Notes: generated by a model not told the origin, from the letters alone. DNA of 64,000 nt from Phaseolus vulgaris (GCF_000499845.2 NC_023755.2:33195753-33259752); one strand, 5' to 3'. Counted from the first letter of the stretch, positions 1-12,040 are shown. Made by a program: numbers and translations.

Positions 1-193
1 TTCTATTACACTTAGAATGAAACTATCTGTAACAAAAATCCTTTTTACTTTTTAAAGTATGGAGATAATGAAGAGCAACATGCAGAATATTGACCCTAAT
101 TAAAACATGGTGAGATAATTAATTCTGTAAACATATCTAAGGTAAATAGAATTGAAAAAAAACATTAACCTCCAAAGTTAAAATTGGAAGGAT

Positions 194-475
194 TAGTTGA
201 CTCTTCTACAATTGACTCTGATCTCTCCAGCATTCCTAGTAAGAGGCTTCATGTTACCCATCTTGATCATGGAAGCTTTGAAATCTCTTGCAAAGGGTTA
301 CTGCTGTACAGCTTCACCAAAGAGTCACTTTCACTGTCATCTCCTTTGAAGAGCTCTTGATCAGAATGAAGGAGACCCTTTTGACTTAGCAAACCAGTGT
401 AGTATGAAGTGTCAACTCTTCAGGGAGTGACACGATGTGCCAGATTACTATCTAGATAATGCTAAGAATATGTTT
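194..475 (-). pseudogene. Class III peroxidase, C-terminal exon remnant
   Basis: Minus-strand reading gives a stretch typical of the end of secretory class III (haem) peroxidases: a piece reading LDSNLAHRVTP, then GLLSQKGLLHSDQELF, then after a frame change MIKMGNMKPLT, GEIRVNCR and a stop at 194-196. Functional family members are about 320 residues; only about the last 90 are here. It is broken twice: an in-frame TGA at complement 420-422 and a one-base frameshift near 290. No upstream exon with haem-ligand or catalytic histidine motifs is seen at higher coordinates. Family identity is confident from the motif order; it is a dead fragment, not a gene. Confidence 0.8.
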
Positions 476-480
476 CTAGT

Positions 481-1112
481 CATTGCAGGTCCTTAAATCC
501 TTTTTTTTTTATTATGAATTGGTATATGGTGATTGAATATTAGTAACTTAAATTTTATTTTTACTTTATGTTATAAACTACTTTGACTTCTTAATGTAAA
601 ATAACTTATTTAAATGAATGCGAAGTAACTGTACTTTCATAATTCCTAATCTTTCTCTCTTGATTATCAATTAGACATGTTTTCTTAATTGTACCATCAA
701 TATTTACTCATTAGAATCAATAGTTATTCTAAATGAAATTTAACGGCAAGAATGGAGATTAGCACGATCCCTCCTAATAATAAAAAACATTATACTTGCT
801 AATAAAAAAAATAAAAATAAAAAACATTATACAATTGTTTTTTTTAACAAACAAAACTTAGGAGACTAATTGATTTGGGTTCTACCTAGTCTTTCTCTTT
901 TCAACTTTTCTATGATTTAGGTTTGATTAGTGGCAAATAAGGAGACAAAAAATAAGTTGATGTTATGATTTCTTTACAAAATAGCTAATATTTGTTTATT
1001 ATAACTATGTTTGGAGTAAAAATAAATAAATTTTGAATATTTTTTGTGGCTTATTTAAAGAGAGAATATAAAAAACTAAAGTGAAAATAATAATAAAGTG
1101 GCTAACAATATA
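481..1112. other. AT-rich spacer, nothing recognised
   Basis: AT-rich DNA with short A and T runs between the peroxidase remnant and the first MITE. No coding potential, RNA gene or structured repeat was recognised on either strand. Confidence 0.5.
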
Positions 1113-1486
1113 CACTACAAGAAAATCATGAAATAGAAACCAATTTTTAGAGACCAAAATAATTAGTTGCAATAGTAACTAAATTAGAGACCATTTTAGA
1201 AACTAAAAAAAAAATTGGTTTCTAAATTAGTTTCTATTATTGTTAAATAGTTTCTAAATTGGTATCTAATTAGCAACCAAGGTTTTAGAGACCAAATTTA
1301 GAAACTAAAGTTAAAACTTTGGTTGCTAATTAGATACCAATTTAGAAACTATTTAACAATAATAGAAACTAATTTAGAAACCAATTTTTTATTTAGTTTC
1401 TAAAATGGTTTTTAATTTAGTTACTATTGCAACTAATTATTTTAGTCTCTAAAAATTGGTTTCTATTTCATAATTTTCTTGTAATG
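1113..1486. mobile_element. Palindromic CACTA-type MITE, copy 1
   Basis: The element starts CACTACAAGAAAATCATG and ends with the inverse CATTACAAGAAAA. Almost the entire 374 bp is one inverted repeat: the left half (AGAAACCAATTTTTAGAGAC and onward) is mirrored in the right half, with a short centre near 1290-1310. The flanking triplets are ATA and ACA, an imperfect 3-bp target duplication. It has no coding capacity. The termini match those of the large CACTA transposon at 2318-13414. Related copies lie at 23589-24024, 48614-48980 and 50454-50906. Confidence 0.8.
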
Positions 1487-1869
1487 ACACTAGATACAAA
1501 CAATTCTTCACAGCGTATTTTAGAGAGAAAAAACATAATATATACACACTATTTTAGAGACCTGCATAATACTAATAAAATAGATTATTTTCTATTATCT
1601 AGATTAATTAAACTATCAAATTTTATTATAAATATGACTGTGAATTTATTAAGTGTAACTAATATGGTAAAATAAAATAAAATAAAACAAATTAACAAAG
1701 TTGAGTTTATGTAAACTTCACAACAAGAAAAAAGTTGGAATTAGCTTAAAAAAAGTGATAGTTTTTCTTTTTTTTAGTAAAAATTAAAACATCCAAAAGT
1801 ATTTCTATAAAACTAAAAAACTTATAAGAACCAAAAGTATTTACACTGCTTTTGCCTCATTGCTTCCAT
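1487..1869. other. AT-rich spacer
   Basis: AT-rich sequence with tracts such as AAATAAAATAAAATAAA. No gene seen. A T-rich tract near 1760-1775 could be the minus-strand A-tail of the LINE remnant that follows, but this is a guess. Confidence 0.35.
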
Positions 1870-2317
1870 CCTAAAAGTTGCACACCCCACAATCCTTTTG
1901 TTGTCTCTTGCACCTAATTTGGTCTCTTTCCGCTGCATCGTTTTTCATCCAAACGATATTTGTTTTCCACAACTGGGTCGCCATCACAGGAAGCTCTAAC
2001 ACACCCAGTGATGCTACACCACAACCTGCACATAGAATAAAAACCTTCCACACCTTGTAGCCAACACAAGAAAATGGAAAATAAACCCTTGCATAAAAAA
2101 CCCAAGTAACATATTTTATGTTTGAGTTAAAGCATAGAGACAACAAACATACTTTATAGTCATTCAAACACGCAAATATAAATGAGTAAATTTTATGCAA
2201 GCAGATTTATTATGTAGTTGTCATGTTAATGCAAATTAAGGGGGACAACAACTAGTTAGGAAAAGAGAAATTGGCCATCCCTACTTTATGCTTCATCCAA
2301 GCCCAAGAATGGACTTG
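1870..2317 (-). pseudogene. LINE remnant, 3' part (split by CACTA insertion)
   Basis: Read on the minus strand, the segment next to the CACTA boundary gives SWAWMKHKVGMANFSF, a stop, then SPLICI. This resembles the extreme C-terminus that follows the zinc-binding (zf-RVT) domain in plant LINE reverse transcriptases. Downstream towards 1870 the sequence looks like a 3' untranslated region. The matching upstream part (zf-RVT) is on the other side of the 11-kb insertion at 13418-14095, same strand. No intact reading frame remains. Confidence 0.5.
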
Positions 2318-2601
2318 CACTACAAGAAATATCCTTTTTAGCATGGGCCAAAAACGGACAATAGGTGCAGTAAACGGACGAAAAGTGTAATTAGCGTAGG
2401 CTTAGCATCAACTTAAATTTTGCAGCTAATATGTTCGACGTAAAATTGTGGGGGTTGGGTTGGACACTTTTTTGCATAGGCCTAGCCTACATTTTGCCCA
2501 CATTTTATATTATTTATTAAAAAAAGCGTGGGCTAAGCCTACTCATGTGCCACACAATTTTTATAGCACTGGGTACGCAAAAATTATATTTATATTCTAA
2601 G

Positions 2602-2790
2602 CGGGGGCTTAGCCTACACACAAGCCTTCACATTGGTCACACAAAAATTATAAAAGCGGGGCTTAGCCTACACACAAGCCTTCGCGGGTCACAAAAAAAT
2701 TATAAAAGCGGGGGCTTAGCCTACACACAAACCATCGCATTGGTCACACAAAAATTATAAAAGCGGGGGCTTAGCCTACACTTAACCCAC
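2602..2790. repeat. Subterminal tandem repeats of the CACTA element (left end)
   Basis: Four head-to-tail copies begin at about 2602, 2656, 2708 and 2763 (52-55 bp period). Each has the core GCGGGGGCTTAGCCTACAC followed by CAAGCC..., a GGTCACA and AAAATTATAAAA. Single diverged relatives of the core (TTAGCCTACA, TAGGCCTAGCC) occur from about 2395 to 2850. In En/Spm elements such subterminal repeats are binding sites for the TNPA protein; that role here is inferred. Confidence 0.85.
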
Positions 2791-3524
2791 TCAATTTTGA
2801 AGTATACGTTGCAACCACACAATTTTGAAACAACTTAGCCTACACAGGTTTTTGGACTTTAGAGTAATATTTTAAAATATAAAATTCTTTTTCATCTGAC
2901 AACTTTAATCACACTAACTTTTATTTTGTTTTTTATAAAAATTAATATTTTCTGTTAGGAAAAATTAATTATTGTTTAAATAATATATAAGTGTTATTAT
3001 ATTTTTTTTAATGTAAAACTAGTTGCTTACTATTTTCTTTATAAAAAGTTCTCAGTAATTCCTTTTATTTATTTTTTATTAAACCATTTTAAAAATTAGA
3101 AGTTAACATTTCAAAAACTATCAATAAAGTGAAACGAACTATTCAAGTAGAAAAAAACTAAAAATGAGTTGACATCCTAGAAACATATCCTGGTTAAAAT
3201 ATGATTTTCCCTCAAACATTAGTGAAGGTATAATTTGAATTACATGCATAGTATTGAGAAAATCCAAAAAAAAGAAAAATGTTGAGTGGCTTAACGTGGA
3301 AACAAAGAGCACTTTTTGATTTGTTATATTTTGTAGAATACACGTATCCATAGGAAATTGGAATACTTTTGGGTTAGAGTAACACAATAACAATTTGTAT
3401 CTCAAACATGACCTTTCCATCAATGTGTATTTATCAATGCAAATATAAAACCCACTATATATACTCATGGTTTTGTAGGAATAAAAAGTGAAAGCCATTG
3501 GTTAGTTTATATACCATCAAAACA

Positions 3525-3597
3525 CTACTTGTCCTCATTTGGAGACTCCGCAAGTGAAGGATCATTCCCAGCAACACACACCCTCTTGTAGATCTCT
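3525..3597 (-). other. Exon-like segment with stop codon, possible captured terminal exon
   Basis: On the minus strand a 3' splice-site sequence (CCATGCAG) precedes an open 24-codon stretch that reads EIYKRVCVAGNDPSLAES and ends in TAG. It lies inside the CACTA element, downstream of both transposase genes. The source gene is not recognised. Further AT-poorer stretches on the same strand (about 4230-4430) also look exon-like without a clear identity. It could be captured host sequence or chance. Confidence 0.3.
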
Positions 3598-4535
3598 CTG
3601 CATGGAACCATATGATTAAGCTTCAAGTTGAAACATGGCATATAATAAGAAAACAGCCACTCTCTCACCATAATTCACTTCACCTTAACAAAATCCAAAC
3701 ATTAAAAACGAAAAACACCATGCGATCTTCTCAACCCCCAAACATAAAAACCTGTGGTGAACCATGTAAATGAAACTAGATACTCTCTCCTACTCATTCA
3801 TACAATTTTTAGACAAACACTTAAATATAACTTAATGGTTCAGTTGATCATGTACACCAAAAGTTTATATGAATTGGACATTTCTAACTATCCAATTTAT
3901 AAAATATTTACTTATCGTTTGATAATATCTTAAAAAAACAGATAGAATCATTTTCCTATCATAAATATCTTTGAACAAATTAATATTGTGAGGAATGACA
4001 GAATGATGCATGTCTTTGAATGAAGAAAAAGCACAATAGGCTTTCCGCAGGACATTATTTTGATTCACTAACTCACTTTACTTTTATAATGTGCAAGTTT
4101 CAAAACTTTCAAATTCCAAAGCACCAAAATGAGAGTATCCAAGACCAAAGGTCCTTCGGTCATCATATACCCTTTGCTATTGCACCTTCAAGATAATGTT
4201 TTCCTAAAGACCAATGATATTTCCTTTTAAGTTATATATACGTACCTCACAAAATTGCAATGGTGAACACTATATTGGTATGGAACCAACTTTCCAAAAC
4301 AGAAAAAGGAGAACCATGAAGCTCTACGCATGATCCTTTTTCCCTTGCTTATATCACAAAGTTTCACTGCATAAACACACTCACTCATCACAATACTGCC
4401 AAGAAGATAAAAACATGCAAACACAAGTATGCATGCAATGCGAATAATTCATAAATGACTCAACCTCTATACTTCTGGTTTAAGAATTTACAAACCAAAC
4501 TTAAGAAATGTTTTAAGAAAACTTACAAAATGAAC

Positions 4536-6467
4536 TCAAGGCAGAGGTTGATCATCAAAGTTCCGAGCATAGTGAGGGTGAACCTGACTTGTGCTTGTTG
4601 AGGTGTCACCCTGTTGTCGCTCCATCATCATGGTTAATTTTTGCTCCATGAACTTTATTCTATCCTCCAACATTGCACACTTTTGATTTGCTTGAGTAGC
4701 TATTTGAGTTACTTGATCGGCTCTTTGAGTTGCTTGATCGGCTCTTTCATTTGCTTGCATCACTTGTTGATGAAGTTGTTCATTATGAGAAAAGTAATCA
4801 CTGGAAGGAGCAAGTATTGAAGGTTGGGTTAGGGAAGACACTCCATGGCGAACGTTGGAAGCCAAGTCTGCAGTCCCATAACATCGACCTCTACTCTTGC
4901 CTCCAGCAACATCCTTCCAGCATTGAAGTTTTGTTGTTGGATTGATTGGTTGGCAGTTGGAAGTTGATCCTTCAAAGTTGTCTGATTGGAGGGCTTTCAA
5001 TCGCTCATGGTAGGTTTCCTAGTTCATTGTGAAAATTGTAAGTCTGTTTGGCACGACTAAGTTAGGAATATAAATCATGTATACAAAAGTAGAGCAATAA
5101 CTTACGTAAGTCTGTTTGGCACGACTATCCACCCAAAGTCCATCCTTCTTAGTGTGTGTGGCCATGAATAATTCATCGGGTTCAACAGGCCGACCAAATT
5201 TCCGTTCCTGAAATAAATGGAAAAGTTACCAACATTAGATATTATCTACTAAATTTAAGCTTATGCAAAGAAATATAGATACTTACTAGGCTTAATGCAA
5301 TGTCGAGGTGTGATTTACGACCAGTAGAGTGCAATGCCCCACCTCGAGTTGATGACCTATTCAATTTATTTTGGATTGATTGTTCTTTGAACTTTTTCGA
5401 ATCCCAATAGTCCAAGAGACCAATCCATGCTTGTTCACTAATCCAGTTAGGTCTAGTTGCTTTCATCCTAGCTTTACCAAGCATATCAGAAAGGCGTTTT
5501 CTCACCTTTGACTCGTACACTTTTCTAATTTGCCACTCATCATGAGGGGCCCAAGTCACTCGAGTCTGTAAAAAGAACAACAAATTTAAATAAAAGTTAA
5601 TGAACATGCTTAAATGGAAATGAGTGAAAATGCTATGTTAAGATCACTTTAAATTCAGTCCACCATTTAAGTTGGACTTCCTCTGGTGTTTCGTCATAGT
5701 GATAGTAAGGACCCCTAAATTGTGACCTAATTGCATGTCCAATTGCCTTAGTAGCACAATGATTAGGTGTCCATCTACAAAACATGCAAACCAAAATGTT
5801 AAACATGAAGTATAACAAACAATTCACAATAAAGTTCAATGCGATAATAAACTTACCCTTTACCCACTGGTCGAATGATGACCCTCCCACTACCATCATG
5901 TTCTTCATCAGGGATATCATGATGTGTCATGGGTTGTACTGGCGTATCAGGGGAGGGTTGCACTGATGCCTGAGTGGGCTGAACTGATGTATGAGTGGGT
6001 TGCACTGATGCCTGAGTGGGATGAACTGATGTAAGAGTGGGTTGCACTAGAATTTGAGGAGTCACATGAACAGATGGAGCACTAGAGAAGTGAACTAATG
6101 AGGGAGTAGATGTGGACTGTAATGGGGGACTCCAAGTGGGAAAAAGTGTCGGAGTAGACAAATATTGGACTGCTGGAGCCACGGGCGACAAGACTGGTAT
6201 AATACGGGAGGTAGAAGGAGGAACATTGTCTTGCCGTAGTGCAGAACGAAAGGATGAGGAGGGGGTTGAGGAAGAAGGGGTCGAAGGGGTCAAAGAAGAA
6301 GAAGGGGTGGAGGAAGAAGGCGTGAAGGATTGAAGAAAACGGGATGAGCCAGAATAAGGGATGGACCCTAGTTCTATTGCAAGACGACTATGCATAAATG
6401 TGTGAACTCCACGCCTAGCATTGTTATGTCCGATAACAGAACCATCCCTTCCTCTAGTCCTAGGCAT
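4536..6467 (-). CDS. Transposase_24 (Ptta/En/Spm-type) protein, second protein of the CACTA element
   Basis: Five exons with canonical GT/AG borders and matching phases: complement of 5857-6467, 5648-5774, 5287-5565, 5106-5207 and 4536-5018, 1,602 bp, 533 residues, no internal stop. Residues about 1-200 are Ser/Thr/Pro-rich with repeats of the form SVQPTQA and end in an acidic patch. The next about 200 residues form a plant Transposase_24-like domain (RSQFRGPYY, VTWAPHDEWQIRKVYESK, then THTKKDGLWVDSRAKQTY). The C-terminus has a likely coiled coil (QANERADQATQRADQVTQ). The ATG follows a 3' splice site (TTTTTCCAG at about 6475), so an upstream leader exon may be spliced to it. By analogy with TNPA it would bind subterminal repeats; that role is inferred. 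Confidence 0.82.
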
Positions 6468-6549
6468 TTCTCCTGGAAAAAAAATGGCATCATCAATTAA
6501 GTTGGGTACATTTTCATATTAGTTGTCAAATAAAAAAAAATATTATACA

Positions 6550-9500
6550 TTAGTCATCAGTGTTTTCAAAGTCCCAATTGTCCATGTCATTATCATCGTG
6601 TTCTTCATCATCTTGACTTGATTCATTGACCTCATCTTCATCATCATCATCGCATACTGTTTCAATAACATCATCATTGACAAGTTCAACAATTAATGTT
6701 TCAGCTAAGCCTTCTACTTCCTCAATTCTTGTAATTGGTAACACGTTAGGCATTTCATCAAACTGATAAGGTAAATAATCTTGTATGTTATCAACTTCAA
6801 CATGACCTCGAGGTTTTGTTGTGATTGCCACGTTCCAACCACGCAAGTTCCTACATATCTTTGGATAAGGCACATAGTAAACTTGTCTTACTTTTTGTGG
6901 AAGAATGAAGGGATCATATGGAATATATCTTCCACTCATCTTGATTTCTACAACGTTATATTCTGAATGAACTTTGGTGCCTCTATTATTGGTTGGATCA
7001 AACCAATCACAAAAGAAAAGAGGAATCTTCTTACTCAAACCAAGATATTCTAATTCATAAATATGTTTGATGACGCCAAAAAAGTCATCTTGTCCTCCTT
7101 CTGTTACACCTTTTACATGCACCCCACAATTTGTGGTTTTCTTCCCTTCACTCCATGACTTTGTATGAAACTTGTATCCATTAACGAAGTACATGTTCCA
7201 CGATGTTGTAGATGAATTAGGTCCCCAAGCTAATGCTTTCATGTTTGGGTCAATCACCCTATTCCTCTCATCATAAACCTATGAAATAGTTACATAATTG
7301 TTAAATTAAGTAACACTTACTTAGTTGTTAAATTAAATAATACTTACATAGTTTTTAAACCATTCTGGAAAATGTCTATGTATATTCATTGAACCCTCTT
7401 CGTTGTTGTTAACTTGTAAGAACAATCTTGAAATAAATAAGTAATCAGTCATAAACTGCACTTTAAACATAATCAATACAAATTGTGTTGTTATTAACTT
7501 ACTCAAGTATTGGTTTAACTTCATTGCAATTGATGAGAATATGTACATGGGCAGAACGATATTCATCATCATTTAGCCAATATTCTTTGCATGATCCACT
7601 AGGACGACCACATTTGTTGAGAACGGACAATGTTGATTCAACTCCCTTATTTGAACTAGTCCGAGGATCATTTCTCAAACTTGTATTTGACAACAAGCTT
7701 ACATGTTGGAAATAATGAGAATAAAAATAAGTTATTTCACGGTGTAAGTAGAATGCACATATTGAACCTTCTACCCTTGCTAAATTAGCCACTGATCGCT
7801 TTGCATCTCTCATCAACCTACACCACATGTCAAGTTTTAAGTATTGAACAATAATTATGAACAATAAAACTGAGGATTAGATTATTACCTTTCAAATGGA
7901 TACATCCATCTATATTGGACAGGACCACCAAGTATTGCCTCAGTAGGAAGATGAATAACCAGGTGTTCCATTGAATCAAAGAAACCTGGTGGGAAGATTC
8001 TTTCCAATTTACATATAATGATAGATATATTCGCTTTCATTCGAATTAAATCATCCATCCTCAAAGAGTTACAACATAAATCTCTGAAAAACTGAATTAT
8101 TTCAGCTATCGCATTCCAAACAAATTCTGGTAATGAACGAAATGCAATTGGTAGTAAACACTCCATGAAGACATGACAATCATGACTTTTCATACTATGC
8201 ATACTCCCTTTATCAATGTTTGCACACCTGGCAATGTTAGAGGCATATCCATCAGGCATTTTTAACTCTATAATCCATCTATAAATTGATTTTGCATCTT
8301 TTTTTGTGAAAGTGTAGTTTGCCTTTGGCTTTCCTAACTTCCCATTTCGTAACTGAACCAATTCCAAGTCACCGCGTCCACAAAATTCAGCAACATCCAT
8401 TCTTACCTTGTGATTGTCCTTTGTTTTATCCTTGACATCCATCACAGTATTGAAGACATTATCAAAAAAAAAAATTTCAATGTGCATGACATCAAGATTG
8501 TGTCTTAGCAAATTGTGTTTCCAATATGGCAGATCCTAAAAGATTGATCTTTTTGTCCAATTATGATATTGTCCATACCCTAATAAGGTATCAAATGGAC
8601 CATCAGTCACCTTTGGAAAGTCTCGAATAAATTCCCACAATTGCTCTCCATTTAGGAAATTAGGAGGCCCATCCGACTCAGTCCTGTTTTTCGTAAATCT
8701 CCTTTTGCTTCTCCTAAATGGATGATCAGTAGGCAAGAATCGACGATGACAGTCAAACCAACTACTTTTACCACCATGTGGTAATGTAAAAGCTTTCGTG
8801 TCCTCCATACAATGAGGACATGCTAATTTCCCTTTAGTCCCCCATCCTGACAACATGCCATAAGCTGAAAAATCATTGATTGTCCACATCAAGCAAGCTC
8901 GCATGACAAAGTTTTCTCTTGTAGAGATGTCATATGTCATTACACCTTCATTCCACAATTGGTTAAGATCATCAATAAGTGGTTGCAAGTAGACATCTAT
9001 TTTCTTAGTTGAGTTACTTGGGCCAGGTATGAGACAAGTTAGAAACATATATGGTTTGGTCATACACACTTCAGGGGGCAAATTATAAGGAGTAAGAAAT
9101 ACAGGCCAACAAGAATATGGGGATGTTGAAGCTTGGACATAAGGAGTGAACCCATCAGAACATAAACCAAGTCTCACATGTCGTGGGTCAACAACAACAT
9201 TTGGATATATCTTATCAAAGTGCTTCCAAGCTTCCCCATCACATGGATGTCGCAGTATGCCATCTTCTCTTTTGTTTTCAAAATGCCATCTCATTTGCTT
9301 AGCAGATTCTACTGATGCATACAGTCTTTGTAATCTTGGGATGATTGGCAAATAAAACATTCTCTTCTTTGGAATTTGTTTGTATCTTCCCTTGTCACCT
9401 TTAGGAGGAAAATACCGAGGAAGATGACAAAATTTACATTCAGTTAAATGGTTGTCATCCTTGTAATATAACATGCATCCAGCTTCACAACAATCAAGTT

Positions 9501-10173
9501 TTTGGGCTTTCAATCCAAGACTTGACACAATTTTTTTAGCTTCGTAGTAGTTCTTTGGTATGCAATTATCTTTAGGAGCTACATCAACTAACAATTTTAT
9601 GAAATGGTCTAAACATTTTTCAGGTGTATGCCAATTCGTTCTAGCTGCTAGTAGTCTGATGGCTACTGATCATTTTGCCTCGGTAGCACCATCATAAATG
9701 GGTTCATTTGCAGCTGCTAACATATCATAAAACCTTTGGGCTTCTGCATTAGGTGACTCTACTACATATTCATCGTCGTTGTCCATGTGATCATAATGAT
9801 TTGTTATGTCTGCTTCTTGCATGTATGCATCATACACCATATTAATCATTAAACCAATGTTATCAACTGGTTTCGTTCTTCCATGGCTACTGGATGCATA
9901 ACCAACATTGTCCTCACTTGACATCTCTTCTCCATGTTGAACCCAAACTGTGTAGTTAGGTTTAAAACCATATCGTAGCAAATGAGCCCTCACATGTGAT
10001 GGTGGAAGAATTTTCTCACAGACACACTTTATGCAAGGACACCTTATCCCTCCTTCTATAGTATAAAAAGTTTGATCCATTGCCTTCGAAACAAACTCAC
10101 TTACTCCAGTAATGAATTGTTTGCTAAGTCTCCTTGAAGGATCAAGTCGTTCATACATCCATCTTCGATCCAT
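6550..10173 (-). pseudogene. TNP2-type CACTA transposase, two in-frame stops
   Basis: Four exons: complement of 7889-10173, 7503-7817, 7348-7426 and 6550-7278, all with GT/AG borders and consistent phase, 1,135 codons. Order of domains: Transpos_assoc-like N-terminus (MDRRWMYERL, CPCIKCVCE) at residues 1-75; TNP2 transposase core (LGLCSDGFTPY, then GWGTKGKLACPHCM) at about 335-470; DUF4218 (SHDCHVFMECLLPIAF to GGPVQYRWMYPFER) spanning exons 1-2 from about 660; DUF4216 in the last exon ([20 protein letters not shown]), then an acidic tail. Only two lesions are seen: TGA at complement 9670-9672 (codon 168) and TAG at 8536-8538 (codon 546, where a Trp-like codon is expected). Its ATG follows a 3' splice site (TATGCAG, about 10178). 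It would catalyse excision and insertion if the stops were absent; as read it is probably inactive. Confidence 0.88.
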
Positions 10174-10514
10174 TTTTCTGCATAGAATATATGTATATAG
10201 TAGTGATGAAATTATTAGACAATATAACACCGCTCTATGAGTAGTGATATATAAGAATTATCAAACAAAACTATCATACCATATCACAATGGTGTGAAAT
10301 CAGTTTTGACTTGTAAAGTGATTTTCAACTCAAAATATTGGTAATAAATTGGTTGTAAACCAATTTTTTTTGTTTAATTGGACGGTCTTGTGAAGCCACA
10401 AGATTTGTCAACAAAAAAACCTAAATACTTATCTCAACAGAAAAACTACAAGATATATAAAACCTAAATACTTATCTCAGCAGAAAAACTACAAAATTGA
10501 CCTGAAGAGCTTAC

Positions 10515-10587
10515 CACTGGAGGAATCTTATAAGTGATTTTTGAAGGAGTTGAAGTCTTTATGTGTTTAAGAGAGTCACGAGCTAAC
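10515..10587 (-). other. Possible leader exon upstream of the CACTA genes
   Basis: A 73-bp segment on the minus strand is bordered by a 3' splice site (TGCTTACAG) and a 5' splice site (GTAAGC). In one frame it reads LARDSLKHIKTSTPSKI. It lies just upstream of the transposase start exon, on the same strand, so it could be a leader exon or another captured exon. No identity recognised. Confidence 0.35.
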
Positions 10588-11011
10588 CTGTAAGCATAAA
10601 CAATATATATAAAATTCATTTTGCATAAACAATTGTCTTGGGCATTATGAAGAAACAAAAATAAAAATATATTTATTTTAATGAAAACATAAAATAACGT
10701 TTAACACAAATTATTAAAACAATTAAAAGTATTTAATATATTAAATATTTCTTATTTAGTAATGTGTTTAAAATATTCATTAACAAATAACCTTCAAATA
10801 ATTAAAATATTTATTAAAATATATTGAATGCGCTTATGATCATGAGAAAATATATTAAATATTCTGTAACTAGTATTTTTCTAGACATTTCTTAATACGT
10901 TTGTTACTTTTTAGAATAAGAATAAATAAAATAAAGTGCTTTTTGTTTTTGAAATTTCTTTTTGTGTGGATTCTGTCCTTGACTTCAAGTCAAGAACTAA
11001 AGATTGAGTCT

Positions 11012-11245
11012 GTGATCACATACTTAAATAGAAGAAGTTGGAAGATATGAATGAACTATTTTATTTAAATAAACTTAACTTTGACAAGGAAGCTTTCTGC
11101 ACACCAAACTTTTCTTATTGAAAGGAAAGTGATCACATACTTAAATAGAAGAAGTTGGAAGATATGAATGAACTATTTTATTTAAATAAACTTAACTTTG
11201 ACAAGGAAGCTTTCTGCACACCAAACTTTTCTTATTGAAAGGAAA
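11012..11245. repeat. Perfect 117-bp tandem duplication
   Basis: The 117-bp unit starting GTGATCACATACTTAAATAG occupies 11012-11128 and is repeated directly at 11129-11245. By eye the copies are identical, implying a recent duplication inside the CACTA element. No function seen. Confidence 0.93.
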
Positions 11246-11405
11246 GTGAGCAAAGACTGGGAGTTGTTGGAAAATTCATTTCACTTTGTTAATTTGAATG
11301 ATGATTAAGCAAAAAGTTTATGTTGGAAGTCCTAAAGATGTGGCATATATGCAATGGAGGTAACATCACAAGTCCTAAGCTTTCTGAACACACACAGTAT
11401 GTTAC

Positions 11406-11482
11406 CATTGTGAGACAACATTCACAATCAGTATAACCTTCCCAGTGAAATCATTCAGACTCACATCATTTCCACGGATGTC
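11406..11482 (-). pseudogene. Captured glutathione peroxidase exon
   Basis: A 77-bp exon on the minus strand with an acceptor (TATTTACAG) and donor (GTAACA) reads DIRGNDVSLNDFTGKV followed by ILIVNVVSQ and ends within the codon after Gln. This is the segment that precedes the catalytic Cys of plant glutathione peroxidases, where the family reads IVNVASQC; the split at that codon fits a gene-derived, intron-flanked copy. The other exons were not found nearby. It lies inside the CACTA transposon, upstream of its transposase, so I read it as a transduplicated host fragment. Confidence 0.75.
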
Positions 11483-11714
11483 CTGTAAATATAGTTCACA
11501 GCATAAACAAATATAAATTATCAAAGAAAAACTTCTTCCAAGCAGTTAAATACTAACCACAGATTAGCAATAACAACAAAATCAACAATATAACCAGACT
11601 TGTCCCAACATAACCTCATACTGTCATGTCTTATCTAGTACTCTTCCTATAGAAAATTTAAAAGAAAAAACAAATATATATACTATTCGTTGTCAAAAGA
11701 AATAGATTGGCTTA

Positions 11715-12040
11715 CCTCAATTTTGTTTTTATCCTTGCATAATTCTATTTCTGACTTGTTGACATTCTTTATGCTTTGCTCGGTCTTTGATTTTAAATAA
11801 GCTTCCACTACTCCAACAGGTTTTGTCACCTTGAAAAAACAACATGGAAATGAAAAACTAAGCAACTATTAGACATAACAAATCTCCTAATACCTGTCTT
11901 AGGGTGCATAATAGAACTTCAGAAGGCATATTAGTAGGTATATACACAATATTTGTTTCAAAGTTCAAACAGAGCTTTCCCAATTCATCAAGGATAACCA
12001 TTATTGAAGTGGACATACTGGTTTTTTTGCTAACACTGCT
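11715..12040 (-). other. Two exon-like segments in phase, unknown source
   Basis: On the minus strand an open stretch reading VILDELGKLCLNFETNIVYI and then PTNMPSEVLLCTLRQ ends at a GTATTAG donor (about 11894). After a short intron-like gap with acceptor TTTTTTCAAG, a second stretch (about 11835-11715) reads VTKPVGVVEAYLKSKTEQ, continues to KDKNKIE and ends at GTAAGCC. Phases match across the gap. I do not recognise the protein. It is either captured host sequence or upstream exons of the transposon transcript. Confidence 0.45.

Noticed and set aside
3139..3498. 119-codon minus-strand open frame inside the CACTA element
   Set aside because: Low-complexity Phe/Leu-rich translation of AT-rich DNA, with no family motif or splice context.
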